Assembly: GCA_937960895.1 (NCBI GenBank)
Contig: CALCJD010000087.1
Location: forward strand, 1 to 64,000
Direction of reading: 5' to 3'
DNA length: 64,000 bases
Origin: an uncultured Spartobacteria bacterium
GTDB taxonomy: Bacteria; Verrucomicrobiota; Verrucomicrobiia; Chthoniobacterales; Terrimicrobiaceae
Part shown: positions 1 through 9,448 of the stretch, piece by piece
How the letters are laid out: each line of letters opens with the position of its first letter
Numbering within the stretch: the stretch's first letter is position 1
The notes under the pieces: model-generated
Databases searched by the model: none
What the model was told of the DNA's origin: nothing
What the model saw: only the letters and a program-made list of their open reading frames with translations
Made by a program: the position numbers and the translations under genes

Positions 1-204
1 TTCATCTCGCCTGCGCTCTCCTTCTCATGAAAGAGGTTTTGGGATAGCTTCTAGGCGCCGGCAAACCCCAACCGTCCCCGAAATTTGCCCAACACCGATG
101 CAACTGGTGCATAAGGGATAAATCCCCTTTTATAAGGATTCTATCCAAACGATTAGGGACCTCACCGATAGGCACCGAAGCAGGGTTGGCGTCATGCTGG
201 GGCC

Positions 205-1254
205 ATGATGACAACCCACGGATCATCCTCCTTCCCCATACTCCGCCGCCTGTTGCTTCCGGGCGGACTGGCCGCCGCCTTCGCCTTCCTCAGTCCTCCG
301 GTTCATGCCCAGATTGAGAGTGGGGAGTCTTCGGGAACACCGCTGAGCTTGAATGTCTCGTCCGCCGTCAGCCTGAACGCCCCGCTGCTTCCGGTCAGCG
401 GCACCTCCACCGTCGTGGCCGCCGTTCCGCTGAGCACGGCCTCCGGGAATGCTCCCGCCCCGTATTCCGAGATGGGCGGTCCGCTGAACTTCACCGCCCC
501 CAACGCCAGTATCGGACTCAATGCGACGAGTGGATTGCTGAATGTGAATGCCGGAATGACCACCTTGGCCATCGGAGCTTCCGCCCTCACCAACACGGCG
601 CAATCCACCGTCGACGGGGGGGCCGGATTCCAGACCACCGGCGCAAATGCCGGCGTGGCCGGTTTGAGTGTGGAGTTCGGACTCATTTCCGCCACCGTCG
701 ATGCGCCGCTGTCCCCGGAAATCAATGTCAGCGTTTCCGCCCTCAGAATCACCACCGGGGCGATCACGTCCCTCTCGGAAGTTTCCGGGGCCGGCACCGG
801 CGAAAACCTGGACGCGTCCTTTTCCACCTCGGTGCTCGACTTCGACATCCTTCTCTTCGGGGTGAGCATCCTTCCGCAGATTCCGATCGATCTCTCGGCC
901 GATCTCGAGGCGGGTTTCCCCGTCGAGGTCACCATTGATCTCGCCGAGATCTCCATCACACTTCCGGCCGGACTCGCCGCTCTTTCCGCATCCGGTCTGA
1001 TCCGTATTTCCAATGCCGGAGCCGGCTCCGCCGACGCCACCTTGGGATCGGCAACAGGCACCGCCCTGAAACTTGGCTTTGAAAACATCAGCATCAGCGC
1101 ACAGATCGGAGGTTTGATTGATGCAAACACCTCCGTGAGCGGTCTCCTGACCGTCGGGGAAACCGAAGCTGTCATGCAGGCCGTCCCGGAACCTGCCACC
1201 ACACTCCTCGCCGCCGGAGCCCTGGTCGTTCTGATGATTCGTCGCCGGCGCTGA
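205..1254 (+). CDS. PEP-CTERM sorting-domain exported protein
   Basis: This is an exported, probably surface-sorted protein of 349 residues with no recognised catalytic domain. Residues 1-36 form a Sec signal peptide with a hydrophobic stretch and a VHA cleavage site. The body is rich in Ala, Gly, Ser, Thr and small hydrophobic residues in alternating patterns, as expected of a beta-rich cell-surface protein. The C-terminus carries VPEPATT, then a hydrophobic segment, then RRRR. This is the PEP-CTERM tripartite signal recognised by an exosortase, which is not in this window. Two ATG codons are adjacent at 205 and 208 and either could be the start. The substrate or partner is unknown. The gene stands alone, convergent with the lipoprotein gene that follows. 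Confidence 0.85.
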   Translation: MMTTHGSSSFPILRRLLLPGGLAAAFAFLSPPVHAQIESGESSGTPLSLNVSSAVSLNAPLLPVSGTSTVVAAVPLSTASGNAPAPYSEMGGPLNFTAPNASIGLNATSGLLNVNAGMTTLAIGASALTNTAQSTVDGGAGFQTTGANAGVAGLSVEFGLISATVDAPLSPEINVSVSALRITTGAITSLSEVSGAGTGENLDASFSTSVLDFDILLFGVSILPQIPIDLSADLEAGFPVEVTIDLAEISITLPAGLAALSASGLIRISNAGAGSADATLGSATGTALKLGFENISISAQIGGLIDANTSVSGLLTVGETEAVMQAVPEPATTLLAAGALVVLMIRRRR

Positions 1255-1266
1255 CCTTCCGGTACC

Positions 1267-1289
1267 AGGGGGCGGTCGGCCCGCCCCTT
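1267..1289 (+). terminator. GC-rich hairpin after the PEP-CTERM gene
   Basis: A 7-bp GC stem (GGGGCGG at 1269-1275, CCGCCCC at 1281-1287) with a 5-nt loop lies 12 bp after the stop codon. It extends through a G-T and an A-T pair. There is no U-run, so termination is only a guess from position. Confidence 0.3.
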
Positions 1290-1528
1290 CGCCAAGGATC
1301 AGCGACGACCAACCGCCAAAGTCTTGCGACGAAAAATCCCTCCGTTCCCGGACGTGTCGCGTCCCGGCAAGCCCCTTTCCTCCGGCATGGATCCGGCGCC
1401 TCATCCGGGGAATCCCAAGGACAGGGGGCTCCGCAGAAACGGTGGCGATACCCCGGCCCCGAATCCGCCGTTCGCACCGACCCTCAGTTGCCCCGGGCGG
1501 CGGGAATCGGCCGGTCCGCCGGAATTCC

Positions 1529-2218
1529 CTACAACCGCAGGCGCCCCTTCATTTTCGGTTTGGGTGCGTCGGGGGAAACCTCCATTCCGTTCTTCTTCAG
1601 ATAATCCGCCAAGGCCGCGGTGATTTCGCGCGCCGTGCGGCGCGTGTCGGCGGTCACCCCCGCCGCCAGCCCCTGGGCCCCCTGCAGGACCATGGGCCAG
1701 GCAATGATTCCCATCACCGCGCCGGGCATGGCGTTGGATCCCCCCGTGGTCCGGATGAGAACGAAGGGTTTGGATTCTCCGGAGGAATGGTCGGACACGA
1801 TGGCGGTGACATCGAGTTTGGTTCCGCCCGCGCCAAATCCAATGGTGCTGCGAAGCGCGCGGCTGCCCTGATTGATCCGCGTGAAACGTCCGGTCACCAC
1901 CCAGTAGTCGCCCGGAGGAACGGCGGCCTCATCGGGCAGGCCGTCGGCGGGAGCCAGGTACTTGCGCAAACCGGCCACCAATTCGGCGGACAACCGGTCC
2001 TGCAGGGCCTTCTCAAATTCACTGAGTTTCCGACCTTCGCGATCCACCCGCACCGTGCCCTCCTCGAAGGCAAAGGGACGCACATAAATTCCCCGCGGAC
2101 GGTGTGTCGGCGTGCGATTTTCGAGCGAAACGACCTGGCTCACGCTCACCGAGGCGCAGGAACACAGGGACAGGGCGAGTCCCAGCCCCGGAAGGAGGAA
2201 AAGAAGACGGCTGAACAT
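1529..2218 (-). CDS. DUF4410-like lipoprotein
   Basis: This is a predicted outer-membrane or periplasmic lipoprotein of about 229 residues. The N-terminus is a hydrophobic signal followed by LCSC, a lipobox with the acylated Cys near residue 21. The body (GxYWVVTGRFTRI, then a glycine-rich stretch with FGAGGTKLDV, then a C-terminal helix ending in ALADYLKKNG) resembles DUF4410-type lipoproteins of unknown function. A GTG codon at 2233 overlaps the stop of the upstream LysR gene by 4 bp and would add five residues. The ATG at 2218 is preferred because it gives a normal signal peptide. The arrangement suggests co-transcription with the LysR gene. Confidence 0.75.
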   Translation of the reverse strand: MFSRLLFLLPGLGLALSLCSCASVSVSQVVSLENRTPTHRPRGIYVRPFAFEEGTVRVDREGRKLSEFEKALQDRLSAELVAGLRKYLAPADGLPDEAAVPPGDYWVVTGRFTRINQGSRALRSTIGFGAGGTKLDVTAIVSDHSSGESKPFVLIRTTGGSNAMPGAVMGIIAWPMVLQGAQGLAAGVTADTRRTAREITAALADYLKKNGMEVSPDAPKPKMKGRLRL

Positions 2219-2229
2219 GTCCGATTGTC

Positions 2230-3117
2230 TCACTCCCGGTCGGGTTTGCCAAGAATGCGCCGGGCCCGTTCGGCGAGTTCCTCAAGAAAATACTCCACCG
2301 GTTCCGAAAGCGTTCCCCGCCAGAAGGCGCCGATGGGCAGATGCGGAAACCCGGAAAGCGGCAGCACGCGCACCCGCGCATCGCGTCCGAGATCCGGCGT
2401 TCGCACCGCCAGTCCGACCCCCAGGCCGTTGCGGACGTAGATGGAAACCAGATCCTGGGAACTGGCCTCCATTTCGGTGCGCCAGAGCAGCCCGCGGCGA
2501 TCGAGTTCCTTTTGAAACAGACGCGGCAGCAATTCGTGGGGCGGCAGGGAAATGAGCGGCGGCTTTTCCTCCGCCTTCAGCAGATCGGCCGCACGGAGGT
2601 ATTCGCTGTCGGCCGGCGCAATCAGACACAGCGGCAACCGGGCCAGCGTCACCGAACGAAACGAGGACGGCAACCGCGATTCCAGCACGGTCACCGCCAG
2701 ATCCGCCTCGCCCTGCGCAATCAACTGCTCGGCACCCCTCTGTTCGATTTCCTGCAGGGTCATTCGAAGTCCGGGAAACCTTTCCCGCAGGCGGGCCAGC
2801 AGCTGCGGCACGTGCTCGCGCATCACCTCGGTCAATCCCGCCAGCCGGATCACCCTCCTCGCCCGCCCCTGCACCAATTCCCGCACTTCCGTCAGGCGGC
2901 TGAAAAACGGTGCCGCAAACTCATACAGCGCCTGCCCGGCGGGGGTGAGCCGGAAGGGACGCCGTTCAAACAGACGCACCCCAAGGTCTTTCTCCAGGGC
3001 CGCCACCTGCGCACTCACCGCCGGCTGCTGGATGCCGTACGGCATGTGACGGCACGCCGCCACAATGCCCCCATGCTTCGCCACATAATAAAACAGCTCG
3101 ACGTGATGCACATTCAT
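2230..3117 (-). CDS. LysR family transcriptional regulator
   Basis: A 295-residue LysR-type regulator. Residues 1-62 hold the winged helix-turn-helix, including QQPAVSAQVAALEKDLG and LFERRPFRLTPAG. Residues 90-290 form the periplasmic-binding-protein-like effector domain. Length is normal for the family. It is divergent from the phospholipid acyltransferase fusion at 3196, and the 78-bp gap between them is AT-rich with repeated TATCGAT sites, so it may control that gene and itself. The inducer cannot be told from the sequence. Confidence 0.88.
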   Translation of the reverse strand: MNVHHVELFYYVAKHGGIVAACRHMPYGIQQPAVSAQVAALEKDLGVRLFERRPFRLTPAGQALYEFAAPFFSRLTEVRELVQGRARRVIRLAGLTEVMREHVPQLLARLRERFPGLRMTLQEIEQRGAEQLIAQGEADLAVTVLESRLPSSFRSVTLARLPLCLIAPADSEYLRAADLLKAEEKPPLISLPPHELLPRLFQKELDRRGLLWRTEMEASSQDLVSIYVRNGLGVGLAVRTPDLGRDARVRVLPLSGFPHLPIGAFWRGTLSEPVEYFLEELAERARRILGKPDRE

Positions 3118-3195
3118 AACAATCGCTTTTATCGATATTATTATGATTTATTATCGATTTTGTAAATTCTTATTTCCCTGTCACTCTGGACGTCG
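3118..3195. promoter_or_regulatory. AT-rich divergent promoter/operator region with TATCGAT repeats
   Basis: This gap between the LysR gene and the acyltransferase fusion is strongly AT-rich against a GC-rich background. TATCGAT occurs at 3130-3136, where it is part of the palindrome TATCGATA, and again at 3152-3158. The two copies are 22 bp apart, about two helical turns. Known LysR regulators bind dyads in such divergent gaps; binding here is inferred. Confidence 0.5.
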
Positions 3196-6100
3196 ATGAA
3201 AACCCTCTTCCGACGCCCCGGCGTGGCCGGCCTGCTCTTCGCCCAGTCACAGGTCGCGTTCACCGACAACGCCTCAAAGTTCGTGCTCATCGGACTCGTG
3301 CAAATCCTGCTTCCGCGGGAAACGGCGAATCCCCTGGTGAGCGCAATCGCCCTCCTGCTGGTGGCGCCGTTCGTGCTTTTTGCCCCGCTGGCGGGCTGGC
3401 TCGCCGACCGCTTTCCCAAGCGTCACGTGCTGGCGGCCTGCCTCTGGCTGCAGCTGGGCGTCGCCGTCACGCTGCTGGCGGCGATGACGCTTCACTCGCT
3501 CCCGCTGGCCGTGGGCGGCTTTTTTCTGCTCGGCATCCAATCCGCGCTCATGTCCCCCGCCCGCCGCGGCATGGTCCGCGAGCTGGCTGGGGATTCGGTG
3601 GGCGAGATGGTCGGGTGGATGGAGATGCTTTGCATTGCCGCGGTGTTGGCGGGCGGCCTGGCGGGGGGACAGATGATCGACGGACTGACCGGCTGGCTCG
3701 GCGGCTCCTCCCCCGACGCGTGGACGGCGGGGGCCGTTTCCCTGGCCGTCCTCGTCGGGGGCTGCGTGGCGGCGCTCGCAGGCTTTCGCCGGGTGCCGGT
3801 TCGTCCCGCCTGCGCCCGGACGCCGTTCCGGTTCCGGATGCTGGCGGGTCATTGGGATCTCCTGAAAACGCTGCGTCGCGACCGGGGAATCTGGCGCGCG
3901 GCCCTGGGAGACGGTGTTTTTTATTTCCTGGGCGGAGTGTTGTTGCTGACCCTGGCCGAGGTCGGTCGAAATCTGCATCCGGACGGCCTCGGCGCGGCCC
4001 GTGCCACGAGTCTCATGATGGCGCTCATCGGCGTCGGCGTGGCCGCCGGAAGTCTTCTGGCCGCCGCCCTGAGCCGCCGGGGGCACACGCTGGGTCTTGC
4101 CCCCGTGGGGGCGCTGGGCATGGCGGCGGCGCTTTTCCTGCTGGCCGGCGCAACTCCGGCGGGAACGTGGTTCCCCGCCGGTCTGGCGCTGCTCGGTGTG
4201 TCGGGAGGACTCTTCATCGTGCCGCTCGGGACCTATCTTGTGGATCGCTCGCCCGAGGAGCAACGCGGCCGGATCCTGGCGGCCTCCAGCCTGCTTTCGA
4301 GCGTGACCGGGGTGGCCGCGGTGGGAGCGCATGCCGTGGCGGCGAATCTTCTGTCCATCGGCACTTCGGGCCAGTTCATCCTCCTGGGGGCGCTGATGAT
4401 CGGCACGGCCCTTTGTGCGGCCCGCCTCTTGCCCCAACACCTTCTTCGCCTCGCCGCTCTGGCTGTGGCGCGGACGCGTTATTCGGTGCGTTCCGTCGGC
4501 GAACTCCCCGCAAAGGGCGGGGCGCTCGTGATCTGCAATCATGTGAGCTACGTGGACACGCTCGTCCTCTGCCTGGCCACACCCCGTCCGATCCGGTTTC
4601 TTTCGTATGACGGATTTTTGGAAACCCCGCTCCTCGGCACAATCCTCCGCCTGGCGGGAGTCATCCCGGTCTCCCCGACACGGGCCAAGGAAGCCATCAC
4701 CCGCGCCGCCGAATGCATCCGTCAGGGGGACATCGTGTGCATCTTTCCCGAAGGCCAGCTCACCCGCACGGGACATCTTCTGGAATTGAAGAGCGGATTC
4801 GAACTGATCGCCCGCCGCGCCGGCTGTCCGGTCATTGTCGCGCACCTCGACGGCCTGTGGGGATCGATCCACAGTTTTGCCGGAGGACGCTATTTCACCA
4901 AATGGCCGCAGGGCTGGCGTCGCCGGGTCACCGTGTCCTTCCGGCCGCTGGACGAAATCTCCGCAGCCCGCGCCCGGGAGATCATGCTGGAACTCGGGGA
5001 GGCCGCGCTGCGTCGGCGCACCCGGACCGCCAACCTGCCCCGCGAACTCCTGCAGGCCCTGAAGGCCCGTCCCTTCCGCACGGCGCTGATTGATCCCACC
5101 TCCCCCAAACCCTCCCTCACCAACCTCGAACTGCTGGCCCTGAGCGGACGGCTCGCCGCGCGCTGGCGCGCCCTGCCCGACCGGCGTGTCGGAGTGATCC
5201 TGCCGCCGGGGCTCGCCGGGACGGCGGCCAACCTTTCCCTCCTGCTGGCCGGCAAGGTTCCGGTGAATCTCAACCCCACCCTCAGTGCGGAAGCCGCCAA
5301 AGCCTGCCTGCGACAGGCCGGCCTCACCACGATCCTCACCGCCACCGCGATACGGGAAAAACTGACCGGATTTCCGTGGACCGGACAGGTCATTTCCCTG
5401 GACTCCGTGGCGGCCCGGCTGTCCCGCCGGGAACTGGTCTGCGCCGCGGCGCAGTTCCTGTTGCTGCCCCGGGCGTATTGGACCTCCCGGCTGCCGCTGT
5501 CCGGAGCCGGCGCGGACAGCGAAGCCGCGCTGCTTTTCACGAGCGGTTCCTCGGGGCATCCGAAGGGCGTTCCGCTCACGCACGCCAACCTTCTGGCCAA
5601 CGGCCGGCAGATCACGGAAACCTCCTTTCTGCGCCCGCACGACCGCCTGCTGAGCGCGCTGCCGCTTTTTCACAGCTTTGGCTTCACCATGGGCCTCGTC
5701 TTTCCGCTGCTCGCCGGACGTCCCATTGTCACCGCGCCCTCCCCGCTCGACAGTGAACGCCTCACCGCGGCGGCGCGGCTCGGACGTCCCACCATCCTGC
5801 TGTCCACCCCCACCTTTCTGCGGGGTTACCTCAAGCGTGTGCCCCGCGACGCCTTCGGCACCCTGCGCCTGGCGGTCACCGGCGCCGAGCGGCTCCCCGC
5901 GGAAACCGCCGACGCCTTCCGGGAACGGTTCGGCTGCGAGGTGCTGGAAGGCTACGGGCTCACCGAAGCCGCTCCGGCCGTCAGCTTCAACCTCCCCGAT
6001 CCGGCCAGGGGACCGGGGGCGTCCTCGCCCCAGGCCGGCCACCGGACCGGCAGCGTCGGCCGCCTGTTGCCGGGCCTTGCCCTGCGGCTGATCGATCCGG

Positions 6101-6585
6101 ACACCGGCGCTCCCGTGCGCACCCGCGGACTTCTGGCCCTGCGCGGCGCCAACCTCATTTCCGGATACCTGGACGGCGCCGAACCGGAGCGGTTCCGTGA
6201 CGGCTGGTTTGTCACCGGCGACCTCGTCCGCGTCGACGCGGAGGGATTTCTTTTCATCGAAGGCCGGTCCAGCCGTTTCTCCAAGATCGGCGGGGAAATG
6301 GTCTCCCATTCCGCCGTGGAAACCGCCCTGGCCTCGGCGCTGCCGGGCGAGGGTCAGGAATGCGTGCTCGGCGTGCCCTGTGCCGAAAAGGGCGAAAGGC
6401 TCGTCCTGGTCACCACCCGGTCCCTCACCCGCGAAACCCTCCGGGCGGCCCTGGCCGGCCGGGTGCCCAATCTCTGGATTCCCCGGCACATCGTGCGCAC
6501 GAAGGCGCTGCCCACCCTGGCCAGCGGAAAACTGGATCTTGCGGAATGCCGCCGCCTCGCCACACTGGACCTTGCCATCTCATGA
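3196..6585 (+). CDS. aas: Fused LplT transporter / PlsC acyltransferase / acyl-ACP synthetase (Aas-type)
   Basis: A 1129-residue inner-membrane protein that joins three activities held by two proteins (LplT and Aas) in E. coli. Residues 1 to about 415 form a 12-helix major facilitator domain of the lysophospholipid transporter type. Residues about 430-620 form a PlsC/LPLAT domain with the catalytic NHxxxxD motif (H449, D454) and a later FPEGQLTR motif. Residues about 640-1129 form an AMP-binding acyl-ligase with the P-loop-like TSGSSGHPKGVP near 780, GYGLTEAAP, and a GDLVR motif. The expected role is to flip lysophosphatidylethanolamine inward, activate a fatty acid on ACP and re-acylate the lysolipid. 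It overlaps the following hydrolase by 4 bp (ATGA). Confidence 0.9.
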   Translation: MKTLFRRPGVAGLLFAQSQVAFTDNASKFVLIGLVQILLPRETANPLVSAIALLLVAPFVLFAPLAGWLADRFPKRHVLAACLWLQLGVAVTLLAAMTLHSLPLAVGGFFLLGIQSALMSPARRGMVRELAGDSVGEMVGWMEMLCIAAVLAGGLAGGQMIDGLTGWLGGSSPDAWTAGAVSLAVLVGGCVAALAGFRRVPVRPACARTPFRFRMLAGHWDLLKTLRRDRGIWRAALGDGVFYFLGGVLLLTLAEVGRNLHPDGLGAARATSLMMALIGVGVAAGSLLAAALSRRGHTLGLAPVGALGMAAALFLLAGATPAGTWFPAGLALLGVSGGLFIVPLGTYLVDRSPEEQRGRILAASSLLSSVTGVAAVGAHAVAANLLSIGTSGQFILLGALMIGTALCAARLLPQHLLRLAALAVARTRYSVRSVGELPAKGGALVICNHVSYVDTLVLCLATPRPIRFLSYDGFLETPLLGTILRLAGVIPVSPTRAKEAITRAAECIRQGDIVCIFPEGQLTRTGHLLELKSGFELIARRAGCPVIVAHLDGLWGSIHSFAGGRYFTKWPQGWRRRVTVSFRPLDEISAARAREIMLELGEAALRRRTRTANLPRELLQALKARPFRTALIDPTSPKPSLTNLELLALSGRLAARWRALPDRRVGVILPPGLAGTAANLSLLLAGKVPVNLNPTLSAEAAKACLRQAGLTTILTATAIREKLTGFPWTGQVISLDSVAARLSRRELVCAAAQFLLLPRAYWTSRLPLSGAGADSEAALLFTSGSSGHPKGVPLTHANLLANGRQITETSFLRPHDRLLSALPLFHSFGFTMGLVFPLLAGRPIVTAPSPLDSERLTAAARLGRPTILLSTPTFLRGYLKRVPRDAFGTLRLAVTGAERLPAETADAFRERFGCEVLEGYGLTEAAPAVSFNLPDPARGPGASSPQAGHRTGSVGRLLPGLALRLIDPDTGAPVRTRGLLALRGANLISGYLDGAEPERFRDGWFVTGDLVRVDAEGFLFIEGRSSRFSKIGGEMVSHSAVETALASALPGEGQECVLGVPCAEKGERLVLVTTRSLTRETLRAALAGRVPNLWIPRHIVRTKALPTLASGKLDLAECRRLATLDLAIS

Positions 6586-7247
6586 AACTCGCCACCCTGG
6601 CCGTCACCCCCCTCCTCGTTGCCACCGGCGCGGCCGCCGCTCCCGCAACCTACCTCCTCGATGGCATCTGGGGATACCACCACCGCTGGGAGGCGTTGCG
6701 GTCCCGCGTGGAACGGGAGGTGGGTCCGGCAAAAATCTGGCGCTATGACAACACCGGCCGCGTGTCCCTGGAGGTTTTGGGGGCCGAATTCGCCGCCGAA
6801 CTCAAACGGGTCCAGGGCCCGGTCAATCTCATCGGCTACAGCATGGGCGGGCTGGTCGTTCGGGAAGCGTTGCGCCAGGCGCCGGAACTCCGGGTGCATC
6901 GCGTGGTTCTCCTGCACTCCCCGCACAAAGGCAGTCTCAACAGCCTGCTGCTGCCCATGCTGCCGGCCTGCCGCGAAATGCAACCCGGCAGCGCCTTCCT
7001 CCGCCGCCTGGACCAGGCCCCCTGGAACCATCCCACCCTGGTGACCTGGTGCCCGTGGGATCTGATGGTTTTCCCGGGCAGCTCCGCCCGCTGGGAAAAG
7101 GCCTCCGTGCGGCTCCGCTGCGACATGCCCATGCACAACTGGCCCATCCTGTCCCGCTCGCTGCACCGAACCATCACCGGTTTCCTCGTCGCGGACCCCC
7201 CGGAAGCCGCCCTCCCCCGACCGCCCCGGGAGCGGTCCCGCCGCTGA
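6582..7247 (+). CDS. Exported alpha/beta hydrolase (lipase/esterase-like)
   Basis: A 221-residue protein that starts inside the stop of the acyltransferase fusion (ATGA). It has a short signal peptide (about residues 1-20, ending AAA). The alpha/beta-hydrolase nucleophile elbow GYSMGG follows the typical lead-in, with a later WDLMV (candidate Asp) and MHNW (candidate His), giving a plausible Ser-Asp-His triad. The family includes lipases and acyl-transferring enzymes. Coupling to a lysophospholipid recycling protein suggests action on membrane lipids outside the inner membrane. That substrate is an inference. Confidence 0.75.
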   Translation: MKLATLAVTPLLVATGAAAAPATYLLDGIWGYHHRWEALRSRVEREVGPAKIWRYDNTGRVSLEVLGAEFAAELKRVQGPVNLIGYSMGGLVVREALRQAPELRVHRVVLLHSPHKGSLNSLLLPMLPACREMQPGSAFLRRLDQAPWNHPTLVTWCPWDLMVFPGSSARWEKASVRLRCDMPMHNWPILSRSLHRTITGFLVADPPEAALPRPPRERSRR

Positions 7248-7372
7248 ATGGCGCGGGTCCGGCGGCACCTTCGGGAAACTCCCCGCGCGAAAAAAAAATC
7301 GGGCTCCATCGCGCTTGAGTCTTCCGAAGGATTGGACATTTTGAATTTCCTCACCGAAAAGAAAGCGCTTTC

Positions 7373-9448
7373 ATGCACAGCGTCTTTTTTCTCCAGGACT
7401 TGGCGGTGGTCATGTGCGTCGCGGCCGTGGTCACCATCGTGTTCCGCCAGCTCAGGCAGCCGGTGGTGCTCGGTTACATCCTGGCCGGGGTGGTGGTCGG
7501 TCCGCACACCCCCCCGTTCGGACTGATCCACGACGAGGAGACCATCGAGACACTGGCCCAGCTGGGCGTGATCTTCCTGATGTTCTCCCTGGGGTTGGAA
7601 TTCAGCCTGCGCAAGCTGCAAAAGGTCGGCGCGGCGGCCTTCATCGTGGCGGCCATGGAAATTCTCCTCATGGTCCTGGCCGGCTACGAATTGGGACGCT
7701 TCTTCGGCTGGAGCCAGATGGACAGCATCTTCCTGGGAGGCATCCTTGCCATCTCCTCCACCACCATCATCATCAAGGCCCTCGAAGGTCTGGGCAAAAC
7801 ACGGGAGCCCTTTGCCGAGCTCATCTTCGGCATCCTGATCGTGGAGGACATCCTCGCGATCCTCATGCTGGTTCTGCTGACCGGTTTTGCCATGACCGGC
7901 GAAATCCAGCCCGCCCAGATCGGCATGACCATCCTCGGGCTGGCCTCGTTCCTGGGGATCCTGCTCGTGGGGGGACTCATTCTCGTGCCGCGGCTGCTCA
8001 ATTATGTCGCCAAATTCAAGAGCGACGAAATGCTACTGGTGACCGTCGTGGGTCTGTGTTTCGGCGTCTCGCTGCTCACCGTTCACCTCGGATACAGCGT
8101 CGCCCTGGGGGCGTTCCTCATCGGGGCGATCATCGCCGAAGCCCGGCAGATTGCCAAAATCGAGGCGCTCATGCATCCGGTGCGGGATTTGTTCAGCGCG
8201 GTCTTCTTTGTGTCGATCGGTCTGCTCATCGACCCGAAGCTGATCGTCGAATACGCCGGCCCGATCGTCGCCATCACCGTGGCCGTGGTGTTGGGCAAGG
8301 TGTTCAGCTGCGCGCTGGGAAGTTTCGTTTCCGGCAAGGACCGCCAGACCTCCCTCCGCGTCGGCATGAGCCTTGCCCAGATCGGTGAATTTTCCTTCAT
8401 CATCGCCAGCCTGGGCCTGAGCCTGAAGACCGCGGCGGGCAAATCCGTCACCAGCGAGTTTCTCTATCCGATTGCCGTGGCCGTCTCGGCCATCACCACC
8501 CTCCTCACCCCCTATTTGATCCGCTGCTCGGATTCGGTCGTTCGCTGGTTCGACCGCATCGCCCCCAAACCCCTTCTGCAGGGCATGGATTCCTACACGC
8601 GGTGGGTGGGCAGCCTTTCCCAGCGGGGCGGAGCCCACCTCGAGCGCAAGATCCTCACCAAGCTCGGCGCCCAGATCGCCGTGAACCTCCTGATCATCAC
8701 GGGCATTTTCATCGGCGCGGTCTTCCTGCGTACGAAGGCCTTCGCCGCCTGGCCGGACTTCCCCGGCGGCGACGACGGCATCAAGGCCCTGCTGTGGCTG
8801 GCGGCCCTGCTGGTGAGCTTCCCGCTGCTGATCGCCGTCTGGCGCAAGATGGAGGTGGGCGCCATGGTCATTTCCGAAATGAGCGTCAATCCGAGCGTGG
8901 CGGGATCCCGCGCTCCGGCGATTCAGGCCATGATCGCCAATGTCATCACCATCGTGGGAACCGGCATGTTGGTTCTGATCGTCCTGCTGCTCAGCACCGC
9001 CATCCTCCCCTCGTTCAATGTCCTGCTGCTGGTCCTCGTCATCATGGCCGTCTCCGGATTCCTCCTTTATCGGAGCTCGGTCAAACTCTACGCCGGCGCC
9101 CAGTTTGCCCTGCATGACACCTTTGCCCAGCCGCCGGATCCGGCGCCGGGTCATAGACACGAACCCGATCCGACTCCCCTCCCCCCGATGCTCAAACATG
9201 CCCAACTGGAGACGGTCGAACTCGGACCGGATTCCCATGGGGTGGGACTGATGATTTCCGAACTCGGTCTTCGCGCGGAAACCGGGGCCAGCGTCGTCGG
9301 GATCGAGCGCAACGGTGAAAGCATCATCAATCCGCCGCCCCATGAGGAACTGCACGACGGCGACCAGGTGCTTCTCATCGGCACCGCCGAGCAACTCGAG
9401 GCGGCCCGCAAGCTGCTCTGCGCCAGCAAGAACCCCAGGAAAGACTAA
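7373..9448 (+). CDS. CPA2 family cation:proton antiporter (KefB/Kef-type)
   Basis: A 691-residue inner-membrane antiporter. Residues 1 to about 390 contain the Na+/H+ exchanger-like helices typical of CPA2 transporters, with glycine-rich broken helices (for example ALGAFLIGAIIAEA). Three or four more helices follow around 440-590. The C-terminal 95 residues resemble a TrkA-C (RCK-C) ligand-binding domain, including ELGLRAETGASVVGIER and DGDQVLLIGTAEQL. The full NAD-binding RCK-N domain of KefB/KefC is missing, so the regulation differs from the E. coli glutathione-gated system. It most likely exports K+ or Na+ in exchange for H+. Its stop overlaps the convergent gene by 4 bp. Confidence 0.88.
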   Translation: MHSVFFLQDLAVVMCVAAVVTIVFRQLRQPVVLGYILAGVVVGPHTPPFGLIHDEETIETLAQLGVIFLMFSLGLEFSLRKLQKVGAAAFIVAAMEILLMVLAGYELGRFFGWSQMDSIFLGGILAISSTTIIIKALEGLGKTREPFAELIFGILIVEDILAILMLVLLTGFAMTGEIQPAQIGMTILGLASFLGILLVGGLILVPRLLNYVAKFKSDEMLLVTVVGLCFGVSLLTVHLGYSVALGAFLIGAIIAEARQIAKIEALMHPVRDLFSAVFFVSIGLLIDPKLIVEYAGPIVAITVAVVLGKVFSCALGSFVSGKDRQTSLRVGMSLAQIGEFSFIIASLGLSLKTAAGKSVTSEFLYPIAVAVSAITTLLTPYLIRCSDSVVRWFDRIAPKPLLQGMDSYTRWVGSLSQRGGAHLERKILTKLGAQIAVNLLIITGIFIGAVFLRTKAFAAWPDFPGGDDGIKALLWLAALLVSFPLLIAVWRKMEVGAMVISEMSVNPSVAGSRAPAIQAMIANVITIVGTGMLVLIVLLLSTAILPSFNVLLLVLVIMAVSGFLLYRSSVKLYAGAQFALHDTFAQPPDPAPGHRHEPDPTPLPPMLKHAQLETVELGPDSHGVGLMISELGLRAETGASVVGIERNGESIINPPPHEELHDGDQVLLIGTAEQLEAARKLLCASKNPRKD

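Noticed and set aside
2..226. 74-codon minus-strand frame at the window start
   Set aside because: No start context, no family, and it overlaps the leader of the PEP-CTERM gene. No other gene is seen in 1-204.
3274..6489. Long minus-strand open frame of 1071 codons across the acyltransferase fusion
   Set aside because: It is a shadow of the real gene in a GC-rich region: the composition is Gly/Arg/Gln-rich, no domains are seen, and the sense frame has clear motifs.
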